Assembly: GCA_947627195.1 (NCBI GenBank)
Contig: CANQVC010000009.1
Location: 1 to 43,647, forward strand
Length of the DNA stretch: 43,647 nucleotides
From: an uncultured Bacilli bacterium
Lineage (GTDB): Bacteria; Bacillota_I; Bacilli_A; ML615J-28; CAG-698
Direction: 5' to 3'
Part shown: one piece after another, positions 8,975-19,385 of the stretch
Position numbering within the stretch: position 1 is the stretch's first letter
How the letters are laid out: the number at the start of each line of letters is the position of its first letter
The notes under the pieces: generated by a model
What the model saw: the letters and a program-made list of their open reading frames with translations, nothing else
Database searches by the model: none
Told to the model about the DNA's origin: nothing
Position numbers and translations under genes: made by a program

Positions 8975-10378
8975 ATGCCTTTTGAAAGTTTATCGGAAAG
9001 AATACAAATGAGTCTACGTCGTATTACAGGACGTGGAAGATTAAATGAAAATGACATTGATGAGATGATGAAAGAAGTTCGTCTTTCATTATTAGAAGCC
9101 GATGTTAACTATAAAGTTGTGAAAATGTTTATTGCTGATGTTAAAGAACAAGCATTAGGTGAAAAGATAATGAAATCTTTAACACCTGGAGATCAAGTAA
9201 TAAAAATTGTTCATGATGAATTGAAGAAATTAATGGGAGATGAAGAGGCTCCAGTAAAATATCGTACAAGTGGTGGTCCATCTGTTTTCATGTTAGTTGG
9301 TTTACAAGGTGCTGGTAAAACAACACATTGTGGAAAACTTGCAACATATTTAAGAAAAAAAGATAAAAAAAGACCATTATTAATTGCTGCCGATATTTAC
9401 CGTCCAGCCGCTATTCAACAATTAGTTACTGTTGGTAAACAATTAGGAATTGAAGTTTTTGAAATGGGTACAGAAACACCTGTTAAAGAAATTGTTTCTA
9501 AAGGAATTGCTTATGCTAAAAAAATGAATAATGATTTAGTTATTATCGATACAGCTGGTCGTTTACATATTGATGATGTTTTAATGAAAGAATTAGATGA
9601 TGTTGTTAAACTTGCTAAACCTGATGAAGTTTTATTAACAATTGATGCTATGATGGGTCAAGATGCTATTAATGTTATACAAACATTTAATGAAAAATTA
9701 CCATTAACAGGATGTATATTAACAAAATTAGATGGTGATACACGTGGTGGAGCAGCTCTTTCCATTCGTTATTTAACTCAAGTTCCAATTAAATTTGTTG
9801 GTGTTGGCGAAAAACTAGACCAATTAGAAGTATTCCATCCAGATCGTATGGCTGGTCGTATTTTAGGAATGGGTGATGTTGTTACACTAATTGAACAAGC
9901 AACCGAAAATATTGATGAAAATGAAGCATTAAAAATATATGAAAAAATCCAAAAAGGTGTTTATAATTATAATGATTTTTTAAAACAATTAAAATGGATT
10001 AAGAGAATGGGCTCTATAAAAGGATTATTGGGTTTGATTCCTGGTTTAGGAGCTAAATTAAGAAATGTTGATATAGATGAAAAACAATTTTTATACATTG
10101 AAGCTATTATTGGTTCTATGACTCCTGAAGAACGTAAAAATCCTGAATTGATTGCGAAAAGTGCTTCAAGAAGAGAAAGAATTACTAAAGGATCAGGTAG
10201 AAGTTATCAAGAAGTAAATAATTTAACAAAACGCTTTGATGATATGAAAAAACAAATGCAATCTTTTTCTGGTATGAGTGAAGATGAAATTAATTATAAA
10301 ATGAAAACAGGTCAAGGACTTCCTCAACAAAAAGTAAAAAAAGGAAAAGGCAAAGGTAAAGGCAATTTTAAATTTTAG
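8975..10378 (+). CDS. ffh: Signal recognition particle protein Ffh
   Basis: Binds signal peptides and 4.5S/6S RNA, and pairs with FtsY. The NG domain comes first: GLQGAGKTTHCGKLA (about 107-121), DTAGRLHIDD and TKLDGDTRGG. The methionine-containing M domain follows (about 325-440), with the RNA-binding helix region around GSGRSY. The C-terminus is a Lys/Gly-rich tail (KGKGKGKGN). Length is 467 aa. The SRP RNA gene is not in this window. Confidence 0.97.
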   Translation: MPFESLSERIQMSLRRITGRGRLNENDIDEMMKEVRLSLLEADVNYKVVKMFIADVKEQALGEKIMKSLTPGDQVIKIVHDELKKLMGDEEAPVKYRTSGGPSVFMLVGLQGAGKTTHCGKLATYLRKKDKKRPLLIAADIYRPAAIQQLVTVGKQLGIEVFEMGTETPVKEIVSKGIAYAKKMNNDLVIIDTAGRLHIDDVLMKELDDVVKLAKPDEVLLTIDAMMGQDAINVIQTFNEKLPLTGCILTKLDGDTRGGAALSIRYLTQVPIKFVGVGEKLDQLEVFHPDRMAGRILGMGDVVTLIEQATENIDENEALKIYEKIQKGVYNYNDFLKQLKWIKRMGSIKGLLGLIPGLGAKLRNVDIDEKQFLYIEAIIGSMTPEERKNPELIAKSASRRERITKGSGRSYQEVNNLTKRFDDMKKQMQSFSGMSEDEINYKMKTGQGLPQQKVKKGKGKGKGNFKF

Positions 10379-10393
10379 GAAAGGTGATATAAA

Positions 10394-12238
10394 ATGAATT
10401 ACGAAGAATTTAAATTACAACTTGAAACAATGAATAAGGAATTATTTTCTTCTTTTCAAGAAGCAAGAGAACAAAGAGAACAAACTGGAGAAAAAATTAT
10501 CCAAACATTATCTGAAACATATTCCTCTAATCAAATTGATTTAAATTCTTTGGATGAAGAATTCCTAAAAGTTTGTGAAAAACAAAGAAAAGCTATTGAA
10601 AAATATCAAAATCAAATAAATAAATTAAAAGATGAATTGCAAACTGGTTTAACACTTTATGATGAAAACTTTAGTTTAACAAGAGAAGAAGAAAAACTTG
10701 TTGCTCAAAAGAAAAGAACAATGTTACCAACAAGACAAGTTTATCGTAAAGAATTACATGACATTCAAGCTAAAGTAGATCGTATTGAGAAAGAAAGAGA
10801 TCAAATTTTGAAAGAAAAAGAAGATCTTTTTGAAGAAGAACAAAAAAGTTTCAAAACTAAAATGGCTGAATTAGATAAAAGAAATTATTTTGATGTAAAA
10901 AGAATTAATGATAATACTTCTAAAGAATATAAAGATTTAGAAATGACATTATCACAAGAAAATAATCGTCGAGAAATTAAAAGAATTCAAAAAAGTATTA
11001 AAGAAATTCGTCGTACAGGAACTATTGAAGCAAAAAAAGTTTCTTTATCATATTTAGATGAAGAAAAAGAAGCTGAACTTGCTTTCTTCCGTTTTTCTAA
11101 AAATTATGAAAAAGAAATATCTATAATAAAAGATGAATATCAAATCAAATTAGAAGAATTAGATTTAGAAAAGAAATATTGTGATCATAATTTTCATATG
11201 GAAGAAGATAAATATGATTTTGGCACTAAAAGAGCTATTCATAATATAAGTCAAAATGCGCAAAAGAAACGTGTTGATTTATTATGTTCTTATCATGATC
11301 AAATTCAAACATTAAATCAAGAAATGTATGATAAAAAAATAGAACAATTAAATCAAAAATTAGATGTTTCGAAAAAAGCATTACAAAGTTCTTATGATAA
11401 AGATTTTGGTCAAAATCAAAATATATTAACAATATCTTCATCTGATAGTGAATCATTACAGGAGGAAATAAAAAAATATCAAGAATATTTTGTATCATTA
11501 TTTGCTCAATTTGAACAAATTATTTTATTAATTTGTTCTGATTACTTAGATGAAATGAAAAAGCAAGAAGAAGAAGCTTTAAAATATTTTAGTATTTTTT
11601 CTTATCAAACTAGTGCTTTTCAAGGATATCAGTATCAAAAATATATTGATAAATTTAATGATATTTCTGTAAAGATTCAAGAAATTCAAAATTCATCTTT
11701 TCAAGATTTTACTAATGAAATTCATAATCAAGTTGCTTTATTAAAACAACAATTTGATAATACAATCCAAAATATTATTTTGTTTGTGAAAAAAAGTTTA
11801 GCTCATCGTTTAGCTTATCGTCAAAATATTGAACAAATATTACAAGATGCTAAAGATATGGGAATACGTTTTAATGAACAATTATTGGAAAATGAAAAGC
11901 AAAAAATTGAAGAAGAAAGAAATAAATGTAAAAGTGATTATGATCTTGAAAAACAAGAAGAAAAAAAAACGAGAATTAAAATAGATGAAGAATATCAAGC
12001 TAATGAATCACAACTAAATGATAAAATAAAAGTTCATCAAAATGAAAATGATGCTTTAAAAGAAACATATCGTTTACAATGTGAAGAAAATAAAAATCAA
12101 TTAGTTCTGCATATTAAAGAAACTGAAGAACAATTGAAAAATATTTTGTTAGTTGGTGAAAAAGAGATTGTTGATAAATATATAAGTTTAAAATCTAACG
12201 TCGAAAAAGAATATAAAAACAAAATTGATTTGTTATAA
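10394..12238 (+). CDS. Long coiled-coil protein of unknown function
   Basis: This 614-aa protein has no recognised catalytic motif, no signal peptide and no membrane span. Nearly the whole length is Glu/Lys/Gln-rich heptad-like helix, with short breaks near residues 105-120 and 345-365 and a less charged middle section (about 370-470). It resembles SMC- or myosin-like coiled coils in composition only. It has an AGGTGAT ribosome site and sits 15 nt after ffh and 11 nt before ruvA, so it is part of that operon. A scaffold role is possible but unproven. Confidence 0.8.
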   Translation: MNYEEFKLQLETMNKELFSSFQEAREQREQTGEKIIQTLSETYSSNQIDLNSLDEEFLKVCEKQRKAIEKYQNQINKLKDELQTGLTLYDENFSLTREEEKLVAQKKRTMLPTRQVYRKELHDIQAKVDRIEKERDQILKEKEDLFEEEQKSFKTKMAELDKRNYFDVKRINDNTSKEYKDLEMTLSQENNRREIKRIQKSIKEIRRTGTIEAKKVSLSYLDEEKEAELAFFRFSKNYEKEISIIKDEYQIKLEELDLEKKYCDHNFHMEEDKYDFGTKRAIHNISQNAQKKRVDLLCSYHDQIQTLNQEMYDKKIEQLNQKLDVSKKALQSSYDKDFGQNQNILTISSSDSESLQEEIKKYQEYFVSLFAQFEQIILLICSDYLDEMKKQEEEALKYFSIFSYQTSAFQGYQYQKYIDKFNDISVKIQEIQNSSFQDFTNEIHNQVALLKQQFDNTIQNIILFVKKSLAHRLAYRQNIEQILQDAKDMGIRFNEQLLENEKQKIEEERNKCKSDYDLEKQEEKKTRIKIDEEYQANESQLNDKIKVHQNENDALKETYRLQCEENKNQLVLHIKETEEQLKNILLVGEKEIVDKYISLKSNVEKEYKNKIDLL

Positions 12239-12249
12239 AAGGTGATATT

Positions 12250-12804
12250 ATGTTTGATTACATGAAAGGTAAAGTAACAGGCGTTTATGCCAATTATATT
12301 GTTTTAGAAGTTCAAGCAATTGGCTACAAAATATTTACAGCTAATCCCTTTTCTTTTTCTGAATATAAAGATGAAATGACTGTATATTTATATGCTTATA
12401 TTCGTGAAGATACTTTTGATTTATATGGATTTAAAACAATTGATGAAAGAAATTTATTCATTAAATTAATTTCTGTAAAAGGTATTGGGCCTAAAGGAGC
12501 ATTAGCTATTCTTGCAAAAGGGGAAATTGATGAATTACAAAATGCAATTGAAAAAAGTGATGTTAAATATTTACAACGTTTCCCTGGTATTGGACCTAAA
12601 GCAAGTGGACAAATCATTTTAGATTTACGTGGTAAATTATCAACACCTGTTCTTACAAATCCAAAAGTTGAAAAAGTAAAAGAAGCTTTACAATTTTTAG
12701 GATATAAAGCAAATGAACTAAGGAAATTAGATACATTTTTACTAGAAAATATTGATTTACCAATTGAACAATTAGTTAAATTAAGTTTAAAGAAATTATT
12801 TTAA
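12250..12804 (+). CDS. ruvA: Holliday junction branch migration protein RuvA
   Basis: Tetrameric protein that binds four-way junctions and recruits RuvB. N-terminal OB fold (residues 1-62). Two helix-hairpin-helix motifs follow: VKGIGPKGALAIL (about 76-88) and FPGIGPKASGQIIL (about 111-124). The small C-terminal domain that contacts RuvB is at about 138-184. The length of 184 aa is slightly below the usual 200. ruvB follows directly. Confidence 0.95.
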   Translation: MFDYMKGKVTGVYANYIVLEVQAIGYKIFTANPFSFSEYKDEMTVYLYAYIREDTFDLYGFKTIDERNLFIKLISVKGIGPKGALAILAKGEIDELQNAIEKSDVKYLQRFPGIGPKASGQIILDLRGKLSTPVLTNPKVEKVKEALQFLGYKANELRKLDTFLLENIDLPIEQLVKLSLKKLF

Positions 12805-12825
12805 AAATGAAAGGAAGTGAATGGC

Positions 12826-13812
12826 ATGGAACAAGATTTACTTCTTGATGAAAGTGAATCTTCACTTCGTCCTCAAACATTAAATGAATATGTTGGTCAA
12901 GCAAGTATTAAAGAAATGCTTCATGTTTTTATCGAAACTGCTAAAAAAAGAGAAGAAACATTAGATCATGTATTATTATATGGACCTCCTGGATTAGGAA
13001 AAACAACATTAGCCAATATTATTGCTAATGAAATGGGAGCACAATTTAAAAGTGTAACAGCCCCTTCTATTAATCGCGTTGGTGATTTAGCTGCCATTCT
13101 TTCTAGTTTAGAACCTGGAGATGTTTTATTTATTGATGAAATTCATCGTTTACCAAAAGTTGTTGAAGAAACTCTTTATTCAGCAATGGAAGATTATGTA
13201 ATAGATATTATTGTTGGTAAAGATTCTACAGCTTCCACAATTCGTTTGGATTTACCTCCTTTCACTTTAATTGGCGCTACAACTAGATGTGGGGACATAT
13301 CGGCTCCTTTAAGAGATCGTTTTGGTATTGTTCAACAAATTCAATATTACACTGTTGATGAATTAGAACAAATTGTTCAAAGAACATCTAAAGTATTTAA
13401 TTATGCTATTTCTAATGATGCATCACATGAAATTGCTAGAAGATCTAGAGGAACACCACGTATTGCTAATCGTTTATATAAAAGAGTTCGTGATTTTGCG
13501 CAATATTTTATTGAAGAAGAAAATATGATTACTTTTGATGTTACTAAAAAAGCTTTAAATAAATTAAATATTGATGATGCTGGTTTAAATGAAACTGACC
13601 ATCATTATTTATTAACAATTATTGAAAAATTTAAAGGTGGACCTGTTGGTTTAAATACAATAGCTGCTTCTATTAGTGAAGAAATTACAACATTAGAAGA
13701 TGTTTATGAACCATATTTATTACAAGAAGGTTTTATTGTTCGTACACCAAGAGGAAGAATGGCTACGCAAAAAGCTTATCAACATTTAGGAGTTACCCCA
13801 AATGGATGTTAA
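12826..13812 (+). CDS. ruvB: Holliday junction DNA helicase RuvB
   Basis: AAA+ motor of branch migration. Walker A is [12 protein letters not shown], Walker B is LFIDEIHRL, and an arginine-finger/sensor region [17 protein letters not shown] follows. The C-terminal winged helix ends with [13 protein letters not shown] place the start at the ATG at 12826, 8 nt after the AAGGAAG site. An in-frame GTG at 12817 is three codons earlier but overlaps that ribosome site. The last codons overlap queA. Confidence 0.96.
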   Translation: MEQDLLLDESESSLRPQTLNEYVGQASIKEMLHVFIETAKKREETLDHVLLYGPPGLGKTTLANIIANEMGAQFKSVTAPSINRVGDLAAILSSLEPGDVLFIDEIHRLPKVVEETLYSAMEDYVIDIIVGKDSTASTIRLDLPPFTLIGATTRCGDISAPLRDRFGIVQQIQYYTVDELEQIVQRTSKVFNYAISNDASHEIARRSRGTPRIANRLYKRVRDFAQYFIEEENMITFDVTKKALNKLNIDDAGLNETDHHYLLTIIEKFKGGPVGLNTIAASISEEITTLEDVYEPYLLQEGFIVRTPRGRMATQKAYQHLGVTPNGC

Positions 13813-14839
13813 GGAATTTGATTATGAATTACCTGAAGAACTTATTGCCCAAACTCCTTTAGAAAAAAGAAGTGATTCGCGATTAATGATTGTTGATAAA
13901 AAAACTGGAGAGATTGAACATAAACATTTTTATGATATTATTGATTATATTACTGAAAATGATGTTTTGGTATTAAATAATACGAAAGTTATGCCTTCAA
14001 GATTATATGGAGAAAAGAAAGATACAAAAGCTAAAATAGAAGTTTTGTTATTAAGAGAATTAAAAAAAGATCAATATGAAGTATTAGTTCGTCCCCAAAG
14101 AAGAGTTAATGTTGGTACAATAATTGATTTTAAAACTTCTAATAATAATATAATTCTTTCATTAGAAATAATCGAAAAGAAAGAAGAAGGTATTTGTATT
14201 GTTAAATTTTTTTATCAAGGAATATTCTTAGAAAAATTAGAACAATTAGGAGAAATGCCTCTTCCTCCCTATATTCATGAAAAATTACAAAATAAAGATC
14301 GTTATCAAACAGTTTATGCGAAACAATTAGGTAGTGCAGCTGCGCCAACTGCTGGTTTACATTTTACTCCTGAATTATTACAAAGTATTAAAGAAAAAGG
14401 AGCGCAAATTGTCTATGTTACATTGCATGTTGGACTTGGTACATTTCGTCCTGTATCAGTAGATGTTGTTGAAGAACATCATATGCATAGTGAATGGTAT
14501 AAAATGGATCAAGAAACTGCTGATATATTAAATCAAGCCAAGAAAAATAATAAAAGAATTATTAGTGTTGGAACAACTAGTACAAGAACTTTAGAATCAA
14601 TTTATACAAAATATCATCAATTTAAAGCTGTGGAAGAAGATACTAATATATTTATTTATCCTGGTTATAATTTTCAAGCAGTTGATGCTTTAATTACCAA
14701 TTTTCATTTACCTAAATCAACATTAGTAATGTTAGTTAGTGCTTTTTCAAGTAAAGAAATAATCTTGAATAGTTATAAGGAAGCTATTAAAGAAAAATAT
14801 CGTTTCTTTTCATTTGGTGATGCAATGTTTATAAAATAA
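13802..14839 (+). CDS. queA: S-adenosylmethionine:tRNA ribosyltransferase-isomerase (queuosine synthesis)
   Basis: Transfers and isomerises the ribosyl part of SAM onto preQ1-modified tRNA to give epoxyqueuosine. Family hallmarks: the N-terminal [12 protein letters not shown], then [34 protein letters not shown], and the C-terminal [10 protein letters not shown]. The 345-aa length is normal. It overlaps ruvB by 11 bp, the widespread ruvA-ruvB-queA arrangement, with tgt next. Confidence 0.96.
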   Translation: MDVKEFDYELPEELIAQTPLEKRSDSRLMIVDKKTGEIEHKHFYDIIDYITENDVLVLNNTKVMPSRLYGEKKDTKAKIEVLLLRELKKDQYEVLVRPQRRVNVGTIIDFKTSNNNIILSLEIIEKKEEGICIVKFFYQGIFLEKLEQLGEMPLPPYIHEKLQNKDRYQTVYAKQLGSAAAPTAGLHFTPELLQSIKEKGAQIVYVTLHVGLGTFRPVSVDVVEEHHMHSEWYKMDQETADILNQAKKNNKRIISVGTTSTRTLESIYTKYHQFKAVEEDTNIFIYPGYNFQAVDALITNFHLPKSTLVMLVSAFSSKEIILNSYKEAIKEKYRFFSFGDAMFIK

Positions 14840-14843
14840 TATA

Positions 14844-14880
14844 ATATATATAACATATATGCAATATATGTTATATATAT
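14844..14880 (+). repeat. Perfect 17-bp AT-rich hairpin between queA and tgt
   Basis: Left arm 14844-14860 and right arm 14864-14880 are exactly complementary around a 3-nt loop (GCA). There is no T run after it, so it does not look like an ordinary terminator. It may add to the terminator that follows, protect the 3' end of the message, or extrude as a cruciform. Confidence 0.7.
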
Positions 14881-14884
14881 GTTT

Positions 14885-14916
14885 GTACTAGAGAAATATA
14901 ATCTTTAGTACTTTTT
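14885..14916 (+). terminator. Rho-independent terminator after queA
   Basis: 10-bp stem with one G-U pair (14885-14894 with 14902-14911), 7-nt loop and five T. It closes the ftsY-to-queA transcription unit. Confidence 0.75.
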
Positions 14917-14946
14917 ATTATATATTTCAAAATAATCTTAAAAAAA

Positions 14947-14975
14947 TTGAAAAAAATATAAAGTTCATGTATAAT
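14947..14975 (+). promoter_or_regulatory. sigma-A promoter of tgt
   Basis: TTGAAA (14947-14952), 17-bp spacer, TATAAT (14970-14975). Predicted transcription start is near 14982, leaving a leader of about 25 nt to the ATG at 15006. Confidence 0.75.
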
Positions 14976-14993
14976 AATATATATAATTAATGA

Positions 14994-16139
<1,146 letters not shown>

Positions 16140-16147
16140 GGTGTTAT

Positions 16148-17017
16148 ATGAAAAAAATAATGTTTATTATATTATGTTTTCTTTTAATATTGTGTAGTGG
16201 ATGTATTACTAATCCTGTCATTCCTAATGATGGTAAAGTAGAATTATATATTGAAGAAAATTTTCAATCATATATGCCTTATGATGAAGTTCCAACATTT
16301 ACATTCACATTTAATGGTAATTTAAATACTATTAAAGAAGTACCAAGAACTTATTATACTGTTTTTTCGCAAAATGAAGATCAAATATTAAGTGATGCTT
16401 TAGAAGAATTATTTAATAAATATAAAAAAGATATTTATATTGAATTATTACAAACTCAAGATGTGAAAACAACCAAGTTTACAACATTAGATGAAAAAGG
16501 TAAAGTAAAAAATATTGAATATACCCCAGACGATAATAAAATTTATGAAGAAACAGCATATATACCATTAGATAATGGTCTTACATTAACAGTTGATTAT
16601 AGAAGATTTGTTTATCAAGGGAAGAATTATTATACATGGCGTATTAGACAATCAATTACTATGTGGTTATATTATCCGTTAATGGTTGTTCAAGAAAATG
16701 AAGAAAAGAAATTATTAATTGTTCCTCTTCCTCATTTAGTTAGTACTCATCTTTCTCCACAATTGAAATTAAACAATATGATGAAAGGTAAAGAATATGT
16801 TTTTCCTAATGTTTTATATTATGGATATAATTATCCTGATAAATTTGAAACATTAGAAGAACAACAAAAATATGTAAGAGAATTTTATTTGAATCATTAT
16901 AATGGAACATTAGAAGAAGATGGTACAATATCTGTTAATTATTTAGGAATTGATTTTCAAATTGTATTAGAAGATAATAATTTTAAAGTAAATTACATAT
17001 CTCACATAAACAATTAA
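16148..17017 (+). CDS. Lipoprotein of unknown function
   Basis: This 289-aa protein has a lipoprotein signal: a short basic start, a hydrophobic core and lipobox LCSGC with the lipidated Cys at residue 19. The mature part is rich in Tyr, Asp and beta-prone sequence. I do not recognise the family. An AAGGTG site is present, and the gene follows tgt by 8 nt, so the two are co-transcribed, yet no functional link to tRNA modification is apparent. Confidence 0.8.
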   Translation: MKKIMFIILCFLLILCSGCITNPVIPNDGKVELYIEENFQSYMPYDEVPTFTFTFNGNLNTIKEVPRTYYTVFSQNEDQILSDALEELFNKYKKDIYIELLQTQDVKTTKFTTLDEKGKVKNIEYTPDDNKIYEETAYIPLDNGLTLTVDYRRFVYQGKNYYTWRIRQSITMWLYYPLMVVQENEEKKLLIVPLPHLVSTHLSPQLKLNNMMKGKEYVFPNVLYYGYNYPDKFETLEEQQKYVREFYLNHYNGTLEEDGTISVNYLGIDFQIVLEDNNFKVNYISHINN

Positions 17018-17023
17018 TTAGAT

Positions 17024-17073
17024 AAAAAAATTTATGCATTTGTGCTTAAAAACACATTAATGCATATTTTTTT
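17024..17073 (+). terminator. Rho-independent terminator after the lipoprotein gene
   Basis: Stem 17033-17044 with 17053-17066 (8 bp plus 4 bp around a 2-nt bulge). It has seven T on the right and an A run on the left, so it could act in both directions. Confidence 0.7.
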
Positions 17074-17095
17074 ATTTTAGGGTTTGTCAAAAGAA

Positions 17096-17125
17096 TCTAC
17101 TGATAAAAACATCAGTAGGATTTTT
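17096..17125 (+). terminator. Second hairpin with T tail upstream of ftsW
   Basis: 9-bp stem with one G-U pair (17096-17104 with 17111-17119), 6-nt loop and five T at 17121-17125. It stacks with the terminator just before it, giving tight separation from the ftsW unit. Confidence 0.65.
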
Positions 17126-17139
17126 ATTAATTTGTTAAA

Positions 17140-17169
17140 TTACTAATTTAAATTTTATTTTCATATTAT
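17140..17169 (+). promoter_or_regulatory. Possible weak promoter of ftsW-murG-murB
   Basis: TTACTA (17140-17145), 18-bp spacer, TATTAT (17164-17169). It is the best pair between the double terminator and ftsW, but in DNA this AT-rich such matches are common. Confidence 0.35.
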
Positions 17170-17204
17170 CATATTAATAACATAAAATGTTATTGGTGAT
17201 GAAA

Positions 17205-18305
17205 ATGCATAAACGTTCCATTGATTATTTATTATTAGGTAGTATTATTATTTTATCTATATTTGGTTTATTAATGGTTTATAGTGCTAGTAATGTAGTT
17301 GCTGAAGAAAAATATTTAGATTCTTTTTATTATTTAAAAAGACAAGGAATATTTTTTGTAATTGGCATGGTATTATTATATTTCATCATTAATTTCAACA
17401 TTATAAAAATTAAAAAATATGTTAATATATTATTTATTATTTGTTTAATTTTGTTAATTATTGTTTTAATTCCTGGAATAGGCATGGTAAGAGGAGGAGC
17501 AAGAAGTTGGATTGGCATTGGCAACTTTTCCATTCAACCATCTGAATTCATGAAATTAGGTTTAATATTATTATTAGCAAAATATTTAAGTGAACATTAT
17601 GAAGAAGCAAAAGAAATAAAGACATTTATTTTTTTACTTTTATTTATATTAGGAATATTTTTATTAATATTATTACAACCTGATTTTGGAACTGGATTAG
17701 TATTATTATTATCATGCATTGTATTATTATTTATTGGTGGAGCTAAATTGAAATATTTTATAGTTCTTGCCTTATTAGGGATTGTTGGAATAGTGATATT
17801 AATATTAAGTGCCCCTTATCGTATGGAAAGAATAACAGCTTATTTAAACCCATGGAATGATCCATTAGGAAGTGGCTTTCAAGGAATTCAATCATTATTT
17901 GCCATTACTCCTGGTGGTTTATTTGGCCATGGATATAATCAATCAATTCAAAAACATTTTTTTCTTCCTGAACCACAAAATGATTTTATTTTTGCTATAA
18001 TTGTTGAAGAATTTGGTTTATTGGGTGGATTAATTGTTTTATCATTTTATTTCTTTATTATTTATCGAGGAATGAAAATTGGCTTTAGTGTTGATGATTA
18101 TTTCTTACAATTCGTTGCTATTGGTATCTCTATTAGTTTAGCTGTCCAAGTATTTATCAATGTTGGTGTTGTTATTGGTTTGTTACCTGTAACAGGAATA
18201 ACTCTTCCTTTATTTAGTTATGGTGGTTCATCATTATTATTAACAATCCTAAGTTTAGGAATATTAGTTAGTATTAGTAAATATCAAAATTATGATACAA
18301 GGTGA
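17205..18305 (+). CDS. ftsW: Septal peptidoglycan glycosyltransferase FtsW (SEDS family)
   Basis: Polytopic membrane enzyme that polymerises lipid II at the division site. About ten hydrophobic spans are visible. SEDS signatures include GGARSWIGIGNFSIQPSEFMK (about residues 100-120) and the C-terminal LFSYGGSSLL. Neighbouring murG, murB and ftsZ favour FtsW over RodA. I take the ATG at 17205, giving 366 aa, because GGTGAT lies 4-5 nt before it, like other starts here. In-frame ATGs at 17187 and 17199 lack a ribosome site. Confidence 0.9.
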   Translation: MHKRSIDYLLLGSIIILSIFGLLMVYSASNVVAEEKYLDSFYYLKRQGIFFVIGMVLLYFIINFNIIKIKKYVNILFIICLILLIIVLIPGIGMVRGGARSWIGIGNFSIQPSEFMKLGLILLLAKYLSEHYEEAKEIKTFIFLLLFILGIFLLILLQPDFGTGLVLLLSCIVLLFIGGAKLKYFIVLALLGIVGIVILILSAPYRMERITAYLNPWNDPLGSGFQGIQSLFAITPGGLFGHGYNQSIQKHFFLPEPQNDFIFAIIVEEFGLLGGLIVLSFYFFIIYRGMKIGFSVDDYFLQFVAIGISISLAVQVFINVGVVIGLLPVTGITLPLFSYGGSSLLLTILSLGILVSISKYQNYDTR

Positions 18306-18314
18306 TAAAATTAT

Positions 18315-19385
18315 ATGAATAAAAGAAATAAAAAACTAGTATTTGTTGGTGGAGGAACATTAGGACATATTTATCCTATTTTGCCTATTGCTCATATTTT
18401 GCAAGAAAAAGGATATGAATTATATTTTATTGGTAGTAAAAATGGTTTAGAAAAAGATTTTTTAAAATCAATTTCTTTTTTTAAAGAACAATATTATTTA
18501 GAAATGCAAGGATTAAAAAGAAGTTTATCAATAAAAAATATTAAAACACTTTATTTATATTTTAAAGGTAAAAATATAATTAAAAATCTTTTAAAAAAGT
18601 GGCAAATTGATTTAGTGATAGGAATGGGTGGTTATATAAGTGGTGTTGTATTAAAAGCAGCAATTGATATTAAAATTAAAACAATTTTTCATGAACAAAA
18701 TGTTATATTAGGATTATCAAATAAAATGGTAAAAAATAAAATAAATAAAGGTTTATTATCATTTCCAGTTGAAGAATTAAAAAATAATTCTAAAATGAAA
18801 ATTGTTGGTAATCCAAGAACATACGAAATACAAAGAAAATTTCCTAATATAAGCGAAAAAGATAAAACAATTGTTATTGTTGGTGGGAGTAGAGGTAGTA
18901 AAAAAATAAATGATATTATTTTGTCAATAGATAAAAAATTAGTTAATAAAGGATACAATATAACATTAATTACAGGAAATAAGTATTATAATGAAAATAA
19001 AGATGAAATATTAAAACATTCATTAATTAATATAATTCCCTTCACCAATCACTTAATTGATTATTTATCACAAGCAAGTTTAATAATTTCCCGTAGTGGT
19101 GCTACCACAATGAGTGAAATATTAGCTTTAAAAAAAGTTACAATATTTATTCCGTCTCCTAATGTTACAAATAATCATCAAGAAAAAAATGCTTTATATT
19201 TTGTGAATGAAAATGCCGCAAAAATGATTTTAGAAAAAGAACTAAATGAAGAAAATTTATTAGATATGATTGATTTACTTCATCAAAATTATCATGAAAG
19301 AAAAATGATAATTGATAATTTAAATAGATTATTACAAAAATATAATTTTGATAATTTTATTATGGAAGTGGAAAATGAATTATGA
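18315..19385 (+). CDS. murG: UDP-GlcNAc:lipid I N-acetylglucosaminyltransferase MurG
   Basis: Makes lipid II on the inner face of the membrane. GT-B fold with the N-terminal glycine loop GGGTLGHIYP (residues 12-21), MGGYISGVV, a second glycine loop GGSRGSKKIND, and the donor-site SRSGATTMSEILAL. The 356-aa length is normal. The usual second Gly of GGTGGH is Leu16 here. It ends in TGA overlapping the murB ATG, consistent with coupled translation. Confidence 0.93.
   Translation: MNKRNKKLVFVGGGTLGHIYPILPIAHILQEKGYELYFIGSKNGLEKDFLKSISFFKEQYYLEMQGLKRSLSIKNIKTLYLYFKGKNIIKNLLKKWQIDLVIGMGGYISGVVLKAAIDIKIKTIFHEQNVILGLSNKMVKNKINKGLLSFPVEELKNNSKMKIVGNPRTYEIQRKFPNISEKDKTIVIVGGSRGSKKINDIILSIDKKLVNKGYNITLITGNKYYNENKDEILKHSLINIIPFTNHLIDYLSQASLIISRSGATTMSEILALKKVTIFIPSPNVTNNHQEKNALYFVNENAAKMILEKELNEENLLDMIDLLHQNYHERKMIIDNLNRLLQKYNFDNFIMEVENEL

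Noticed and set aside
17081-17125. Insertion-sequence end suggested by GGGTTTGTCAAAAGA next to a hairpin
   Set aside because: No matching inverted end, target duplication or transposase is present; the hairpin with T run fits a terminator.
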